Shown here: piece after piece, positions 11,562 through 23,332 of the stretch | Position numbering within the stretch: the first letter of the stretch is position 1 | How the letters are laid out: every line of letters starts with the position of its first letter | NCBI GenBank assembly: GCA_964017065.1 | Contig: OZ024786.1 | Span: forward strand, 1,840,683-1,904,682 | Direction: 5' to 3' | DNA from: Haliclona indistincta | Taxonomy: Eukaryota > Porifera > Demospongiae > Haplosclerida > Chalinidae | DNA: 64,000 nucleotides | Notes under the pieces: generated by a model | Told to the model about the DNA's origin: nothing | The model's input: the letters and a program-made list of their open reading frames with translations, nothing else | The model's database searches: none | Made by a program: the position numbers and the translations under genes

Positions 11562-13175
11562 ATGGACGCTAGTCAGAATACAGCTCTACTACAACAACTA
11601 CGTCGTGCAATCCGCTGAAATGCGGGGTGAAACCCAGATGCTGGCGGTGGAGTGCAGTTATCTCTTGGAGGAAGACAGGCGTTACACTTGCAAGGATCTA
11701 GGTCTACCGCTCAGGCAGGCACCGCCATCAATCCTGTCTCACTCGTTGGAACTCACAGCCAACGACTGCCGGCACAGCCTGTATACTCGTATAAGGTAAA
11801 GATAATTAATCCAATGAAAAAGAATGATGTCGTTGTACGCCAGCTTCACAATGTTTCGACAAAATTTGATTCTGTGAGTGCTATAGGGGTTAGGTTCATG
11901 GAGGAGTTAAAGGAACACGTTCCTATGATGGCTAATTTTGATGTCGGTTTTTTGAAGGCACCACAAAGCTTTTAAGGGTGCAGACCCTAACAACCATTAA
12001 CTTATTCAGGAATGTACAAGTTGGACATTATTACACACCACAAATGATATTCACTGTTTATACAAGCACATTAACAATACTAATAAGTGACAGTAGCCAG
12101 GCAAGATCGCGAACAATACATTCCTCAATAAAACTCTGTCTGTGGCCTTCAGAATAGACCCAAACTTGGATATATGACTATTAGCGACCAGATAAAGACC
12201 TTAACGTAGAGTTTTTTTTAATAAACACAATCTGAGTAGGAAAACTACGAGGTAAGCAGCTCATAATCGCACTTTCAAGCACAATACACGAAAAAGCTCT
12301 ACGTTAATGCCTTCGCCTTGTTGAAGTACGTGTATATCCCAAATCTGAAGTTCTACTGCCTGAGTGAACGAAAGTTTTATTAGCCTAAGCGTTGTATCTA
12401 GCCGCGCCTGTCACGTTTCCGTCTGGCACTTTCAGCGCTCATAGTTTGCAATGTGTACAGCCTTCGCCAGTCTTGTAGCATAGGTCTTTGGTTTCTTGGA
12501 ATATCAGCAGTAGTTTCTGAGATACAGCCCCCTAGCAACCAGCCAAAAGTACATGCGTGGGCGTGACACTGCACCCTTAATGGTAATCGACTGATGATGT
12601 CAATTCAATGTGTTTGAAATATAAAAACGGTGGACCAATAATGTTGTGGTGCACTGGAAGGCAACCTGTTTTAGATCGTGATGAAGAAGGAAGCGATCAT
12701 GAAGTACTGCAGAAACCAGTCGCCAAGACAAAGAGGAAGAGGTAGATGACACATTCGAACAGCTCCTTGAAATGCATGGAAATGATTATGACATGCCTAA
12801 ACTGCGACTGTGGTCACGCATGATATGCTCAGGCATACACGACGACTATGACACTCCACCAGATATTACAGCATTTTCTGGTGCAATATCAAAAAGGCCG
12901 GCCATGCAAGGAATCTTTATCTGATGCGTTAAGTGGGGCTGCAGTTGCTTTAGCTCGGTCTCTCAGGGATGGAAATACAAGTACATGTAATACACCCAGA
13001 TTACCATTGCATGCCATTGGAACAGTTCAACAGCAGCAGGAGTTTCACCTAGTAAAGCTGTTGAATTAAGAATGAAAACAACTCCGATACCTGCAAAAAC
13101 TCATTGACAACGGCATTCTCAACGAAGAACAGCACGGAAAATTGAAACAAGACATAATTATTATCATCGCTGGAT
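11562..13175 (+). pseudogene. Accessory gene of the Tc1-like element (broken)
   Basis: Starts at ATG 11562 (MDASQNTALLQQLRRAIR) and continues in shifted frames: PVYSYKVKIINPMKKNDVVV and VRFMEELKEHVPMMANFDVG. It is then interrupted by the TTAA element, and resumes after 12577 with HGNDYDMPKLRLWSRMICSG, SDALSGAAVALARSL and, near 13060-13160, a C-terminal helix pair (K-AVELRMK, then LRYLQKLIDNGILNEEQHGK) in the manner of SHOCT-like short C-terminal domains. Several frameshifts and stops are visible. I do not recognise a named family. Its place between a TIR and the transposase suggests an element-encoded partner protein. Confidence 0.55.
11976..12576. mobile_element. TTAA-flanked MITE (piggyBac-type) inside the accessory gene
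   Basis: 601 bp between TTAA (11972-11975) and TTAA (12577-12580). The ends are GGGTGCAG and its complement CTGCACCC. No ORF. Removing it reconnects the coding fragments on either side, confirming it as an insertion. Confidence 0.8.
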
Positions 13176-13368
13176 AAGTTGTAAATGTCGAAACTTCATA
13201 TACTTTTCATCATAATTATTAAATATTTGTGTAGTCATGTGATCACTACACAGACAATAACAATTATTTAATACAGTGACAACAGTGTGTTATGTATATA
13301 AACCACTATGAGAGACCCAGCCTTCACAGTCTTCTTGAGTAACTTGTGTGAAACTAGCTAGCAAGAAG

Positions 13369-14930
13369 CTAATCTTCAACACCAGTCATAGCGTTTGGCA
13401 TTTGTATCTCGGTTGATTTCAATACTGATTTTACCTTGGAAAAGGTTTCTTCTATCGCATTAAAGTCATGCGAGTAAGCTATAGGAGGTACAAAATGAAC
13501 CAGTGCTCCCACATCTTCAATAGATGGGGTAATTTCAGCAACATGATGAATCGAGCAGTTGTCTAGGACTACCACCGAGTGAGGATTTACACCATTAAAT
13601 GGCATTAAGTAAGGCAGTATGTACATGTAGGCTTGGACAAATAATTTATGTAAAAATCGTCACCATTTGTTGTCCCTCTTACAGTCATTACATCCAGTAG
13701 GCCTAAAATAGAGATACATACAATGGCTGAGCATGGGCGGCTGCAGGATTTGATGTTAACCTGGGCATTATATAACAAAATAATAATAGCAGGGGGTCTG
13801 GGGGGCGCAGCCCCCCAGAAGCTGGATGGTTTTGCATGTTTGTCGTGGCTCATTGTGGCTGTTTTTGCAACTTAATGTCATGATGATTAGTAAAGTAGTG
13901 ACAAGCAATTAATCTTAATTATATAAGCAATATTCTATCATTATTATGTTTAAGGGCAAAATCTACAATAATATCATCAAGTACATTCCATAGGTACACA
14001 TGTAAAATTACAGTAAAATTAAGTGCCAGCAATAAATTCCTACCTAAGTCACAGTCAGAGTCACTGTTTTCAGCTTCATCCTGAACAACTTGGCAGTGTT
14101 TTTTTGGCTCTGATAGACATGTAATCAAGTAAAGAAGCCTGCTGCACAGGTTTAGCCATAGTTTTCATTGCACACGTGGTAGGCATAGTTATAAAAAACA
14201 GTTTTTATTAACCAGGATGTGTGGCTTTATTATAGAATCAACATGCAGGCGATGGAACTGGATAGCTGGATAGTTACTCAGTTAGCCTGGCTACAGTGGT
14301 TAGAGCCCTGCTGCTAAATGACTGGAAAGGTAACTGGTAAGTCAGCTGCACTACCTGGGCATTGCCCGTCCCTGCAGCCGCCTATGTGGCTGAGACTCTC
14401 TCTCCTCGTACAAGCATGACTTGGCTAGTCATAGGCTTTCCACGGATACTATAGCCGTACCTTCTTATAGTGTTTCTCAGATCAGCACCGGTTTCATCAA
14501 CAAACACCAACATCTCAGGAGAACTCACTGACATGTCTAGCACATACTTTTGACGAAGACATTCATCTCGTTGAAGAGCAGTAATTCTGAACTTTTGCCT
14601 GGTGAAACCATTTTTCTTCAAAAACTTGCAGATTGTCGAAATACTTACATTAATAAGCAGAGTTTGTTGCAACTCTATTTGAATTTCACTTAAAATAATA
14701 AGTGCCAGGGTTTTGACAAACGAGATTGAAGATAAGGACTTGAGCGGAGTAGTAAGCATCCTGAAGGCCTTTAAGTTCCTTCGGATAAACCTTTTTAGTG
14801 ACATTGCCAGTTTCCTGGAAAAAAAAAACTGTCCTCCAGACCGTCGCCTTGTCTACACCTAAGTTTTTCGCCACTTCTTCGTAAGTATGGCCTAGAGCTT
14901 CTTTCTGCCATACCATCCTCCAGCGAAGAC
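13369..14930 (-). pseudogene. Tc1/mariner-like DDE transposase, copy 1 (broken)
   Basis: Read on minus from about 14930: an N-terminal helix-turn-helix region (YEEVAKNLGVDKATVWRTV), a second helical region (ISTICKFLKKNGFTRQKFRI), the first catalytic block VFVDETGADLRN (about 14490), then after an inserted element (13732-14386) the second catalytic block VVLDNCSIHH (about 13565) and the glutamate block (AIEETFSKVKS; the second copy has DFNPIEETFSKVKS, giving DD34E spacing). The enzyme would cut and paste the element at TA sites. Frameshifts near 14700 and 13480 and the insertion inactivate it. Confidence 0.8.
13732..14386. mobile_element. hAT-like MITE in the transposase gene, with 8-bp target duplication
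   Basis: 655 bp with 16-bp terminal inverted repeats (CATGGGCGGCTGCAGG and the complement of CATAGGCGGCTGCAGG), flanked by the direct repeat TGGCTGAG at 13724-13731 and 14387-14394. The empty site is seen in the paralogous transposase at about 34930. No transposase of its own. Confidence 0.9.
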
Positions 14931-15181
14931 CTTAATTCGCTATAGCGCTTGTTCGTGCAATAGAAGTCATGGTTTTTGGAAGTGTCCGCGTGACCATCCA
15001 TGACCAAATGGTCAGCGTATGTGTGACGTATTCACTTCCAGTTTGATATCGCGTTGCAAGATCTATTCAAAGCGCTGTAAAGGGCAGGACATATTAACCA
15101 TACAGGCCCCGCCTACATCCTGGTAGTATACACAATAGAACACACTCAGAAAACACTTATTAAACACCAGTTATACATGTT

Positions 15182-15625
15182 GGTTATATACACCGAAGTA
15201 GAGGTGTATATGGGAATTTGGATACCGAGGGCGAAGCCAGAGGAATCCTAATTTACATATGTACCGAAAACCGAGGTTTATAACCGGTTTAAACTATGAT
15301 TTTGACTTTCCTGGAGGAAAAATAGAATTGTTGTTCCACCAAGCTACCTGAAACGGCGCAGAAGATACAAATAGCGTGATAAACGGTGCTTAGTTTGCTG
15401 CCCAATGCGCAGTGGCACCGTGTTTTTTTACACCCGCCCACGCACCAGGTAAATATTTGAATTTGGTTACATAAAAGAAACTTATTCATATCATAGTTTA
15501 AAGTACAAAGTGCTATTAATGTTCCAATACACATTATACACCCTGTGGGCGAAGTATACACAAGTGCATATCATATGTAAAACTCAAATATACAATCAAT
15601 ACACAGTTGTGTATACTGTAGCCTT
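15182..15625. mobile_element. MITE-like block upstream of TRIM copy 2
   Basis: Starts ttatatacaccgaagtagag and ends near gggcgaagtatacaca. A near-identical block lies at 37672-38130 upstream of TRIM copy 4, and an inverted relative at 58320-58625 after TRIM copy 5. Internal landmarks are ataccgaggg.gaagccaga and gttataaccggttt-type words. No ORF. Confidence 0.65.
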
Positions 15626-15729
15626 TGCATGGTGCTATCATATCAGTCATGAGGTGATTCTAACCACAACCACCCCTTACGAGTTCAGGCAACAGTACTG
15701 CCACAGAGGACCAGCTTGTTAGTTTCAAT

Positions 15730-17907
15730 ATGGCCACTGAGAAACCACCCACAGCTAGTGAGGCTCTTGCTAATCTCGAGCAGCAGCTCACCTGTCCAGT
15801 CTGTCTGGATCACTATACTCATCCCAGGACACTGCCCTGTCTCCACTCTTTCTGTCATGGCTGTCTTGGTCGCTTCCCAGAGGAAATCAAGGAAGACAAG
15901 CACTTTATCAATTGCCCTGTGTGCCGCCAGACCACACAGCAACCTGACAAGGGAGTGAGTGGATTCCAGTCTGCCTTCCTCATCAACAACCTCCTGGAGC
16001 TTTATCAAGTCCTAGAGAAGGTGTCTGGGTCCAAGCAGAATAACTGTGAGAATTGCCACGAAGAACAGGCCACTGGATACTGCAAGCAATGTTCTAGATT
16101 CTTTTGCCAGACCTGTATCGACAAGCACAATGGATGGGTAGACTTCACCAGCCACCAGATACTGGGAGTGGACGATGTGGCCACCACTGCCTCTAAGCTA
16201 GTTCCCCTCAAAGAGCAGCCCACCATGGAGTGTAGCAGCCATGGCAAGCCACTAGAGGTGTACTGTGACACATGTGACAAGCTCATCTGCCATCTTTGTA
16301 CCACTGCTAAATCTCATCGTAGCCATGACTACGAGCCAATCACTGATGCCTTTCCAAGACACCAGCAGCAGATTGTGGATAGACTCGACCAAGTCAAAGT
16401 AAAGCTAGCTGCCATTACCGCTGCTGTACAAGCTGTGGAAGCACAGGAAGGAGATTTCTTGCAGCGGGTAGGAGCTACGAGAAGGGAGATTGAGGCCACA
16501 GTCAAGCAGCTGATACAGCTCCTGCAAGAGTCAGAGAGACAACTGATCAGAGAGCTTGACCAAGTCACTGATGCCTACATTGAGAAGATATCTGCTCGCA
16601 AGAAGGAAGCGGTCATTACCATCGCACAGCTGAAGAGCTGTAAAGAATTTGCAGAGGAAGAGCTGAGGATCGGGAGTCAACAGGAGATCCTTGTGATGAA
16701 GGGACAGATGGTGGAGCGCATGGCAGCTGTCTGCTCACTGGACAATTTCCCCCAACCACTAGAAGAGACCAGAGTGAGGTTTGCAAAGAGCGCTAGCATT
16801 CTAGAGGCATGTCGTAGTCTGGGTAGTGTGATTAGGTATGGCAAGTTTAAGGCAACTGGTGACAAAACAAGCTTTAATCTTAGCAGTGCAGCTCCTTTCT
16901 CCTCTGAGCAGGTCTCCTGCCAGCTCTCTCCAGTAGCTGACCCCACATTAGCTTTCAGGTGTGTCGTACACCAAGTGGCTGCCGGCAGCTTTGAGGTTCA
17001 CCATTCTCCTCCCACTGCTGGTCTCCACCAGCTGAGGGTGAAGGTGGGAGGGACCGATATTCTTGACACACCTCTCAATGTAGAGGTCATGCCAAGGAAG
17101 GCAGGACAGACATTCACTGATCTGAAGAGTCCGCGAGGATTAGCCATCACAAGGGAAGGTTGCCTTATTGTGGTGGAAGAATATAAACATTGCATCACCA
17201 TCATCGATCCTAGTAATGGAAGAATGATAAAAAGAGTTGGACAGTATGGCACAGGACAAGTACATCAATTCAGCAGTCCAGAAGGAATAGCAGTGACTCA
17301 AGATGGTCGTATTGTAGTTGCTGAATACAGTAATCATCGTCTACAAGTGTTGACAGCAGAGGGTGCCTTCATAGCTACAGTGGGCAGTAAGGGATCTCAA
17401 CCACTACATTTCAAATATCCAATGGGTGTAGCTGTTCATCGTAATGGACAAGTCTTTGTTTCCGATACTGATAACCATCGTGTCCAGGTCCTCAATGCTG
17501 ACCTCACCTACTCACACCGCTTTGGTAGCAAAGGAACTAAACCTGGAGAGTTCAACAGTCCACGTGATATAGCTATTGATGCTGATGGTATGCTCTATGT
17601 AACTGACTATAATAACAACAGAGTTCAGAAGTTCACTCCCGAGGGTAAGCTGTTGGCCGTGATTCACAGTAAGGGAGCCGGAAAAGGTCGGTTAAGTCGT
17701 CCACATGGTCTATGTTTCGATGCTAATGGCATACTTTATGTGACTGAGTATGACAATAATACAGTGAGTATGTTTAGTAGTAACGGCAAGTTTCTTGGAT
17801 ATATCGGTGACTGTGATGGCTCTAGTTCCAATGGTCCTTGGTTCATCGTATCCGACAAGACAGGTCGACTGTACATCAGTTATGACAATAGAGTAGTCAC
17901 CTACTGA
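15730..17907 (+). CDS. TRIM-NHL protein, array copy 2 (725 aa)
   Basis: Intact single-exon copy with RING, two B-boxes, coiled coil, filamin-like domain and NHL propeller at the same positions as copy 1. All eight RING ligands are kept (C22/C25/C37/H39/C42/C45, then CPVCR one residue earlier than in copy 1 only in the following loop). The B-box 2 region is a mosaic: TAKSHRSHDY resembles copies 1, 4 and 6, while DAFPRHQQQIVDRL resembles copies 3 and 5. Propeller positions differ from other copies (EYK, AEYS, KYPM, TDYNN, SYDNR). The upstream TRIM block and an unusual aat-ATG join are shared with copy 4, as is the Tc1-derived sequence further upstream. Confidence 0.95.
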   Translation: MATEKPPTASEALANLEQQLTCPVCLDHYTHPRTLPCLHSFCHGCLGRFPEEIKEDKHFINCPVCRQTTQQPDKGVSGFQSAFLINNLLELYQVLEKVSGSKQNNCENCHEEQATGYCKQCSRFFCQTCIDKHNGWVDFTSHQILGVDDVATTASKLVPLKEQPTMECSSHGKPLEVYCDTCDKLICHLCTTAKSHRSHDYEPITDAFPRHQQQIVDRLDQVKVKLAAITAAVQAVEAQEGDFLQRVGATRREIEATVKQLIQLLQESERQLIRELDQVTDAYIEKISARKKEAVITIAQLKSCKEFAEEELRIGSQQEILVMKGQMVERMAAVCSLDNFPQPLEETRVRFAKSASILEACRSLGSVIRYGKFKATGDKTSFNLSSAAPFSSEQVSCQLSPVADPTLAFRCVVHQVAAGSFEVHHSPPTAGLHQLRVKVGGTDILDTPLNVEVMPRKAGQTFTDLKSPRGLAITREGCLIVVEEYKHCITIIDPSNGRMIKRVGQYGTGQVHQFSSPEGIAVTQDGRIVVAEYSNHRLQVLTAEGAFIATVGSKGSQPLHFKYPMGVAVHRNGQVFVSDTDNHRVQVLNADLTYSHRFGSKGTKPGEFNSPRDIAIDADGMLYVTDYNNNRVQKFTPEGKLLAVIHSKGAGKGRLSRPHGLCFDANGILYVTEYDNNTVSMFSSNGKFLGYIGDCDGSSSNGPWFIVSDKTGRLYISYDNRVVTY

Positions 17908-17909
17908 CT

Positions 17910-19405
17910 TGTGTTTCAGTACATTAGTTTTGATTATTAAGATAGACCACACTTATATTAATAAGGGACACACTTACTGATTTATCATCTTGACTTGTTG
18001 TTAGCATGTATCTTATTTTCTTACAATTATTTTTTTGTTGTTAGTATAGTTCTGTTATGAGCATTGTATTATTAGTTTTTAGTTTAATTTCTTTTTTCAC
18101 TTCTAATTTTTTCCCTATATACTTTAGCGCTATCACTGGATTTATTATTATTTTATGAAAATTGTTTATCAATTGATATTATTTTGTGTAATAAAAATTA
18201 CTTATTGTGAAGAGAGAAGAAAAAAATTTAATTATGCTCACTAAGTAGTAGTTAGATCATCCGAAGCTAGGAGAATCTTAACACGAGACAATAGCAATGG
18301 TACAAGGACAAGGTAGATGATACAACAAGGACAAGAATGGTTTTAGGTGTAAGAAAAGAGCGCTTGAACAGAAGAAACATGCAACTGTCAACCATTCTTG
18401 AGTGTCAATGGAGATCCAGTAGACCCACGCTAATCTGAACCCTTGCTAATCCGAATGGACAAATTAATTCGGTTGTAAATGTCATTACATGCTTGTGAAT
18501 TCAAATTCACAGCAGTCAGCTTAGAAATTTGGAAGTTATTGTGCCTCATTATTTGTGTGTGATGTATTTTCTTGAGCATGTGATCAACACATTCCAAGCT
18601 GGTAGCTGAAATCTTTGCCCATAACAACAGAGAATGCTACAAACACATTGTTAATGACTAGGTAATACTACACAAACAACGTAAGACCCTGTAAGCCGTT
18701 GAAAGCGCCAAAACAGAGTGCAACTCACAATCGCTCACTGCTGTGATGCAATAATAGAAATATGTCATTATTCTGACGTCACTCGAGCGCTCCTTCTGTG
18801 CGCTCTTTCTGTCCATGCGCTTCTGCATTTAAATTGTCACAAGGAGCGTTATTCCAATTGCAAGTAGAGGAACTGACTTACTGTATACAATGCTTACACA
18901 CTGCATTGTGTAAGACCGTTTTTTTCTTGCATGCTAGGAGCTCTTTCAATATTCATGTAGAATGTTGCGGTACCATTTCTACGCTCTAGGCAACATGATG
19001 AATTGCAATTCAACATAAACAGTCTTTTAACACATGCAATTGGACAGTCACACACACATACAAGTATAACTGATCATTGTGAGGTATTTTTAAGTATCTC
19101 CAGGCCTAGCTGATAATTGTATGTACAAGCAAATTATAAGGCAGCCAGTTGTGAAATATTATGACCACATTGATGTCAGCAACTACCACTATAAGGTAAT
19201 TAACCTTCGTAAGCTAAATCCGAACAATTACCGGTTTCTGTCTGGGGATGTTGCTTTTTGATCAGCACTGCTTAGTTTTTCATAATGAGTCACAGACAAC
19301 CTCACATGTGCATTGAGACAAAGACAAAATTTGATTGTTATTCTTGACAGCTAACAAATAGCATGCTTTATGTGCTTTTAATAGTAGTAAGTGAACGTTT
19401 CTTAC
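17910..19405. other. AT-rich TRIM 3' flank, then no gene seen
   Basis: The first 230 bp carry the conserved TRIM tail (ataagggacacactt, ttttccctata). From 18200 to 19400 I see no exon, TIR pair or RNA gene. Confidence 0.4.
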
Positions 19406-19499
19406 CAGGAGACCGACAACTTTAGTTTTGAGATGATCGAGAGTCTTCTTAGTCTGAGCTTCCTTGATTTGTAGATTAATATAGTTGGCTATAGTCACC
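19406..19499 (-). pseudogene. Isolated RhoGEF DH-PH linker exon copy
   Basis: The minus-strand 94-bp block encodes YINLQIKEAQTKKTLDHL and matches the exon at 51956-52048 (93 nt) with a GTAAGA donor and a TAG acceptor. It is one base longer near its start, so it does not fit the same intron phase. No neighbouring RhoGEF exons were found here. Confidence 0.7.
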
Positions 19500-19509
19500 C
19501 TACAGTGAG

Positions 19510-20312
19510 TGATACATAGAGAGTAGCTGAAATAGTTGAAGTGCATAGCCTAGGTCAGCTCAATAACAACTGGTTACGCCCATTACAGTACACGGGAGCG
19601 AGAATGCAGTCAATGATATCTCTGGAGCACGATAGGTAGCTTAGGAGCTTGAAAAACTCTTGATACATGAGTTAAAACAGGCTTCTTGCATGACAGACTT
19701 GTTTCAGCTTGGCTACTCAGCAAGTTCGCACAAAATGATTTTGCATGAGGTTGTCAGTGTGCATTGCAAGTTGCTTGCTGTTGGTACTGGTGTTCATAAT
19801 CAGCTCAGGCTCACTCCTGCATTCAGTTTAGCAACATTTCTGTACATATATAGGTAACTATAGTACTGAGTCATTTAAGGTGGCGGTATACCGTGGGAGT
19901 GGCTACATTGGTTGCAGAAAACAACCCACTGTCTTGCCAAAAGACAAATCTAAGAGCCTAAAACCAGTGAAATCTCGAGAAGATAGGTAAGCGAAGCTGT
20001 TCTGCAAGTATTTGGAACGTACCTCGTACAATCGGCAGATACGCAGCTTGTCTATATCGACGATTTTATTAACCAAGAATATCTCCACATGAGTCTTTGA
20101 TCATGGCACAGTCAGTAGCGATCATGATGCCTGAGAGTGAAACAAAAAGTTTTTGCCGTTAAATCTTTCGCTTTTTTCTAAAAACACAAAATACCGCAAT
20201 GCTGAGTGAGTCAGCTGCACCAAAAATCGCACGTTTCAAGCATAATTTATAACAGCAACTCTTGTCAATGTTTGAAAACCAATAAGGAAAGTATATCATG
20301 GAACATTGAGTG
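19510..20312. other. No gene seen
   Basis: Unique-looking non-coding sequence with no exon, TIR pair or RNA gene that I can support. Confidence 0.35.
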
Positions 20313-20432
20313 GAGAAAATTGAAAAGATTTCTTAAAAGGATGTAGGGTTGTGAAATCTACCACTGGTCCACAATGTAATCTAACAAGGAACAAGCATGG
20401 AATGGTAACACGATTGACTTGCTAACAGACCT

Positions 20433-21054
20433 TAGAGTATAGCTCAATGTTATTGACCAATCAGATTTACTAGATCCGAGGATCTATTTGCTGTAGAGAC
20501 CATCCGCGAACGGATAGAGTCCATCCGCGAACAGATAGAGTCCTTCCGCGAACAGATAGACCACAGTTTGCTTAGTGAGAGTGCATTCATAACAAGCCAT
20601 AAAAATTTTAATTGCAAAAACAACGTGATGTGAGGCTTGTACACGTGTGAGCGTGAGTGAGTTCCAGAAACTAACTTTTTGTTGCGTCAGAAAGCCACTA
20701 GCAGACGCTAAAGTGATGGCGGAAGGACGGTAGGAGACGAGACAGAGTACCAGCAAGGTGTAACAAGACATGGAAAGCCGTTTAGCGACGTACTCTAGCT
20801 AAACTCGACTGTGTTTTCCCATCGCTGAAGTAAGGCCGTGTTCTTTACAAAACATTTGCGCAGCGTCGAAAATTCCTTGTTTGATAGCAACGGTTGCTAT
20901 ACTCTAAGCCGGTTAGAGACCTCGGCCAACGGGATCTACGCGGTATAGAAACCCTCGCGTCGCCATAGAACCCTCGCGCTACGCGCTCGTGTTCTATATG
21001 GCTTCCTCGGGTTTCTATACCGCGTAGATCCCTTGGCCTCGGTCTCTAACCTAT
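20433..21054. mobile_element. Insertion in the HLE-1 foldback
   Basis: Interrupts the foldback between aacagacc and atagatccc, the uninterrupted form of which is seen in other copies. It carries the inverted pair ttagagtatagc (20433) and gctatactctaa (20897), a threefold gaacagatagagtcc-type tandem repeat at about 20505-20570, and a large GC-rich hairpin (20925-21050, ctacgcggtatagaaac and its complement). No ORF of note. Confidence 0.6.
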
Positions 21055-21657
21055 ACATAGATCCCTACATCAGTGGCTGCACTTAAGATCAATAATTATT
21101 TTGTCACAAGCTGAATCCAATTCAATTTAATGCATGTCTGGTGTCAGTCAACAGCAACTAGCTAAATTAGCTATAGCCAACCACAGCAGCCACTGATGTA
21201 GAGATCTATGGTCTGTTCAGTAGCAAGTCAATCGTGTTACCATTCCATGCTTGTTCCTTGTTAGTTTACATTGTGGACCAGTGGTAGATTTCACAACCCT
21301 ACATCCTTTTCATTTCGATAGAAATCTTTTCAATTTTCTTTTTTGTGTCCTTTTCTCTTTTCAGTGAAGTGCAGTTCAATACCATGCACGTACTGAGCCG
21401 TCTTGTTTCCACCATTGGTTCAGTTTCCTGTTGTTGATGGCTTTTCTTATTAACAATTTTAAACTTGTAGCTAAAAATAATTGTTATGCAGTACATATCA
21501 GCTCGCCTATGCTTGCATGCATACGAGCCCCGCCCACACTTGTTTGTAGACCTGTACGGCGGTTATAATTTTTCTGGCAAGCGCAGAATGGTGATCCTAC
21601 TCGAGCTTACCGTTCTTCGAAGACTCCAGACAAGTATGTGTTCTCCGTGATCCATAC

Positions 21658-22452
21658 TAGGCATGCGCTTATTATGCTGGAATAATTTTTAGAATAATAG
21701 GTAACTGAAAGAATTTGAGAATATTCGAGAATAATCAGTCAAATTTGATCGATCACCCATGGTCACGTGTGCATCACGTGACCATGGGTGACCATCACGT
21801 GATCATGGGTGACCATGGGTGGTCACGGACCACCGGTGACCATCCGTGACCATCATCATGAATGGAAGCATATAGCAGTAAATAACGTTCATTCTGTCCA
21901 TCGAGCTACAGAGATCAGCGATCACTTCTACGCATCGGTTTGGGTATCAACAGGCTAAGCACGACAAGGGCTTGCAATGTGACTCGTGGATTTTGCTTTC
22001 GTTCTTGCGTTAATATGGCTGGCTCATGCACCTTGACGGCCATCTTAGACTTCTCTGACAGCAAAAGCGCCCATAGTTGACTACCTAAGTACTTGTAGAT
22101 TTTATCTAAACTGTTGGATAGTGCTGAGTTTACGTAGACATCTCCTAGATTAATGGCTACCTACTTCTGGAATTTCAGTGTAAGCCTCTATACAATGCAT
22201 CAACATAATGGTACTTACCATACTTGTGAAATACATGTATGTAGCTTTAATTTTCTTATAGTCCACTATTATCTTTAATTGCATAAAATTAATGAGCAAT
22301 GATATTAAGCGATGAAAACTTATATTTGGCGAAAATTTTATGAGAATAATCCTGGAATAATCGGTTAATTTTGTGAGAATAATAGGTTAAAATTTTGAGA
22401 AATTCTTAAAAGAATAATAGGAAAATTTAAAAGAATAATAAGCTCATGCCTA
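21658..22452. mobile_element. hAT-like MITE with 8-bp target duplication, nested in HLE-1
   Basis: 795 bp with 17-bp terminal inverted repeats (TAGGCATGCGCTTATTA and the complement of TAGGCATGAGCTTATTA), flanked by ATCCATAC at 21650-21657 and 22453-22460. The interior holds a cluster of direct and inverted GGTGACCAT/CACGTGA words (21755-21855) and a stretch related to the 5915-6905 repeat. No ORF. Confidence 0.9.
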
Positions 22453-22955
22453 ATCCATACGGAGCGGCGATACTCAAGCTAGTGCTTGGTCACATGCGTA
22501 TTGCGCAATCACAATAATGGCGTCTAACACTTAGCTGACAATGGATCACGATCGAAAAATCGCGGAATTTATATCGCAGTTTCGCTAAAAACAAAGTTCA
22601 AAAGGCACCTGCCAAGAGAATTTCATGACTGTTCGTGAGTGTTTTGGTCTCGACACTGCTCGCGTAAAGGCTCTAGGCGCGCTGAAGAAAGAAGAAGAAA
22701 GAAGAAGATGACGAAACTCGATTTTCACCATTTCCAGGTTCGTCACTTTAGTAACAATTTCGAGCAATCTCCTTGCTACTATAAGATGGGGCAACGCCAG
22801 AGAGCAGATCCAAGTGTCTTTGGACTAATAATATTCATCACCAGGTGAAATATCAGCGTCTAATACATTGTATGTAGCCGCCATCTTGTTTTTCCGTTCA
22901 ACCCTACATATAGGGAGGCACTACCGTGCCTCCCTAAAAATTAATACTACAGCTG

Positions 22956-23130
22956 ATTGCAGCAAACTTGACTCTCGGTTTTGACAAACAGACTACAAGG
23001 GACTCATATTTGTTGTCAACACCACACATCTCCCTGTACATGCTAGTATAAGGAGAGGTGTGGTATTGACCACAAATTAACAGTCCTTGTAGTCTGTTGG
23101 TCAAAACTGAGAGTCAAGTTTTGCTGCAAT
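22956..23130. repeat. Small foldback MITE
   Basis: About 75-bp arms: gattgcagcaaacttgactc and its complement at 23108-23130, also gacaaacagactacaaggg with its complement. It lies between HLE-1 and the TRIM copy 3 promoter block. Confidence 0.75.
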
Positions 23131-23332
23131 CACTATATACTACGTAAACGTATCTATGCTACAATCAGCGGAAGATCTTTAGTTGTACAATTGCCATTAC
23201 ATTGGCCACAGAATGAATATCATTAGTAGCAGTTATCATATCAGTCACGAGGTGACTAAGAACCCTTACAAGTTCCGACAATAGTATTATCACGCTCTAT
23301 ACCACCTTAACTTGTCGCTATTACTAGTTACA

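Larger units (their letters stand above)
11435..15077. mobile_element. Two-gene Tc1/mariner-like element with about 75-bp TIRs
   Basis: Flanked by TA on both sides. The left TIR begins CAGCGTTTTGAATAGATC at 11435 and the right TIR ends with the complement (GATCTATTCAAAGCGCTG) at 15077. The arms pair over roughly 75 bp, out to tacgctgacca. Inside are a plus-strand accessory gene remnant next to the left TIR and a minus-strand DDE transposase remnant next to the right TIR, in convergent orientation. A TTAA element (11976-12576) and an hAT-like element (13732-14386) are inserted into the two genes. The element is dead. A 5' part of the transposase region occurs again at 34600-36085. Confidence 0.8.
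20313..22937 (+). mobile_element. Helitron-like element 1 (HLE-1), with two nested insertions
   Basis: It begins with a subterminal foldback (gatttc...aggatgtagggttg near 20330, complement near 21290-21330) and ends with the 3' hairpin GGGAGGCAC-TACC-GTGCCTCCC followed by TAA at 22937. It is interrupted by an insertion at 20433-21054 and by an hAT-like element at 21658-22452. The same internal words as the other five copies are present (gtgattgcgcaat-type palindrome, aagatggcgg complement). No helicase or Rep protein, so non-autonomous. Confidence 0.6.

Noticed and set aside
19280..19546. 88-codon minus ORF as a gene
   Set aside because: Only the central 94 bp (a RhoGEF exon copy) has homology. 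The ends read through its splice sites.
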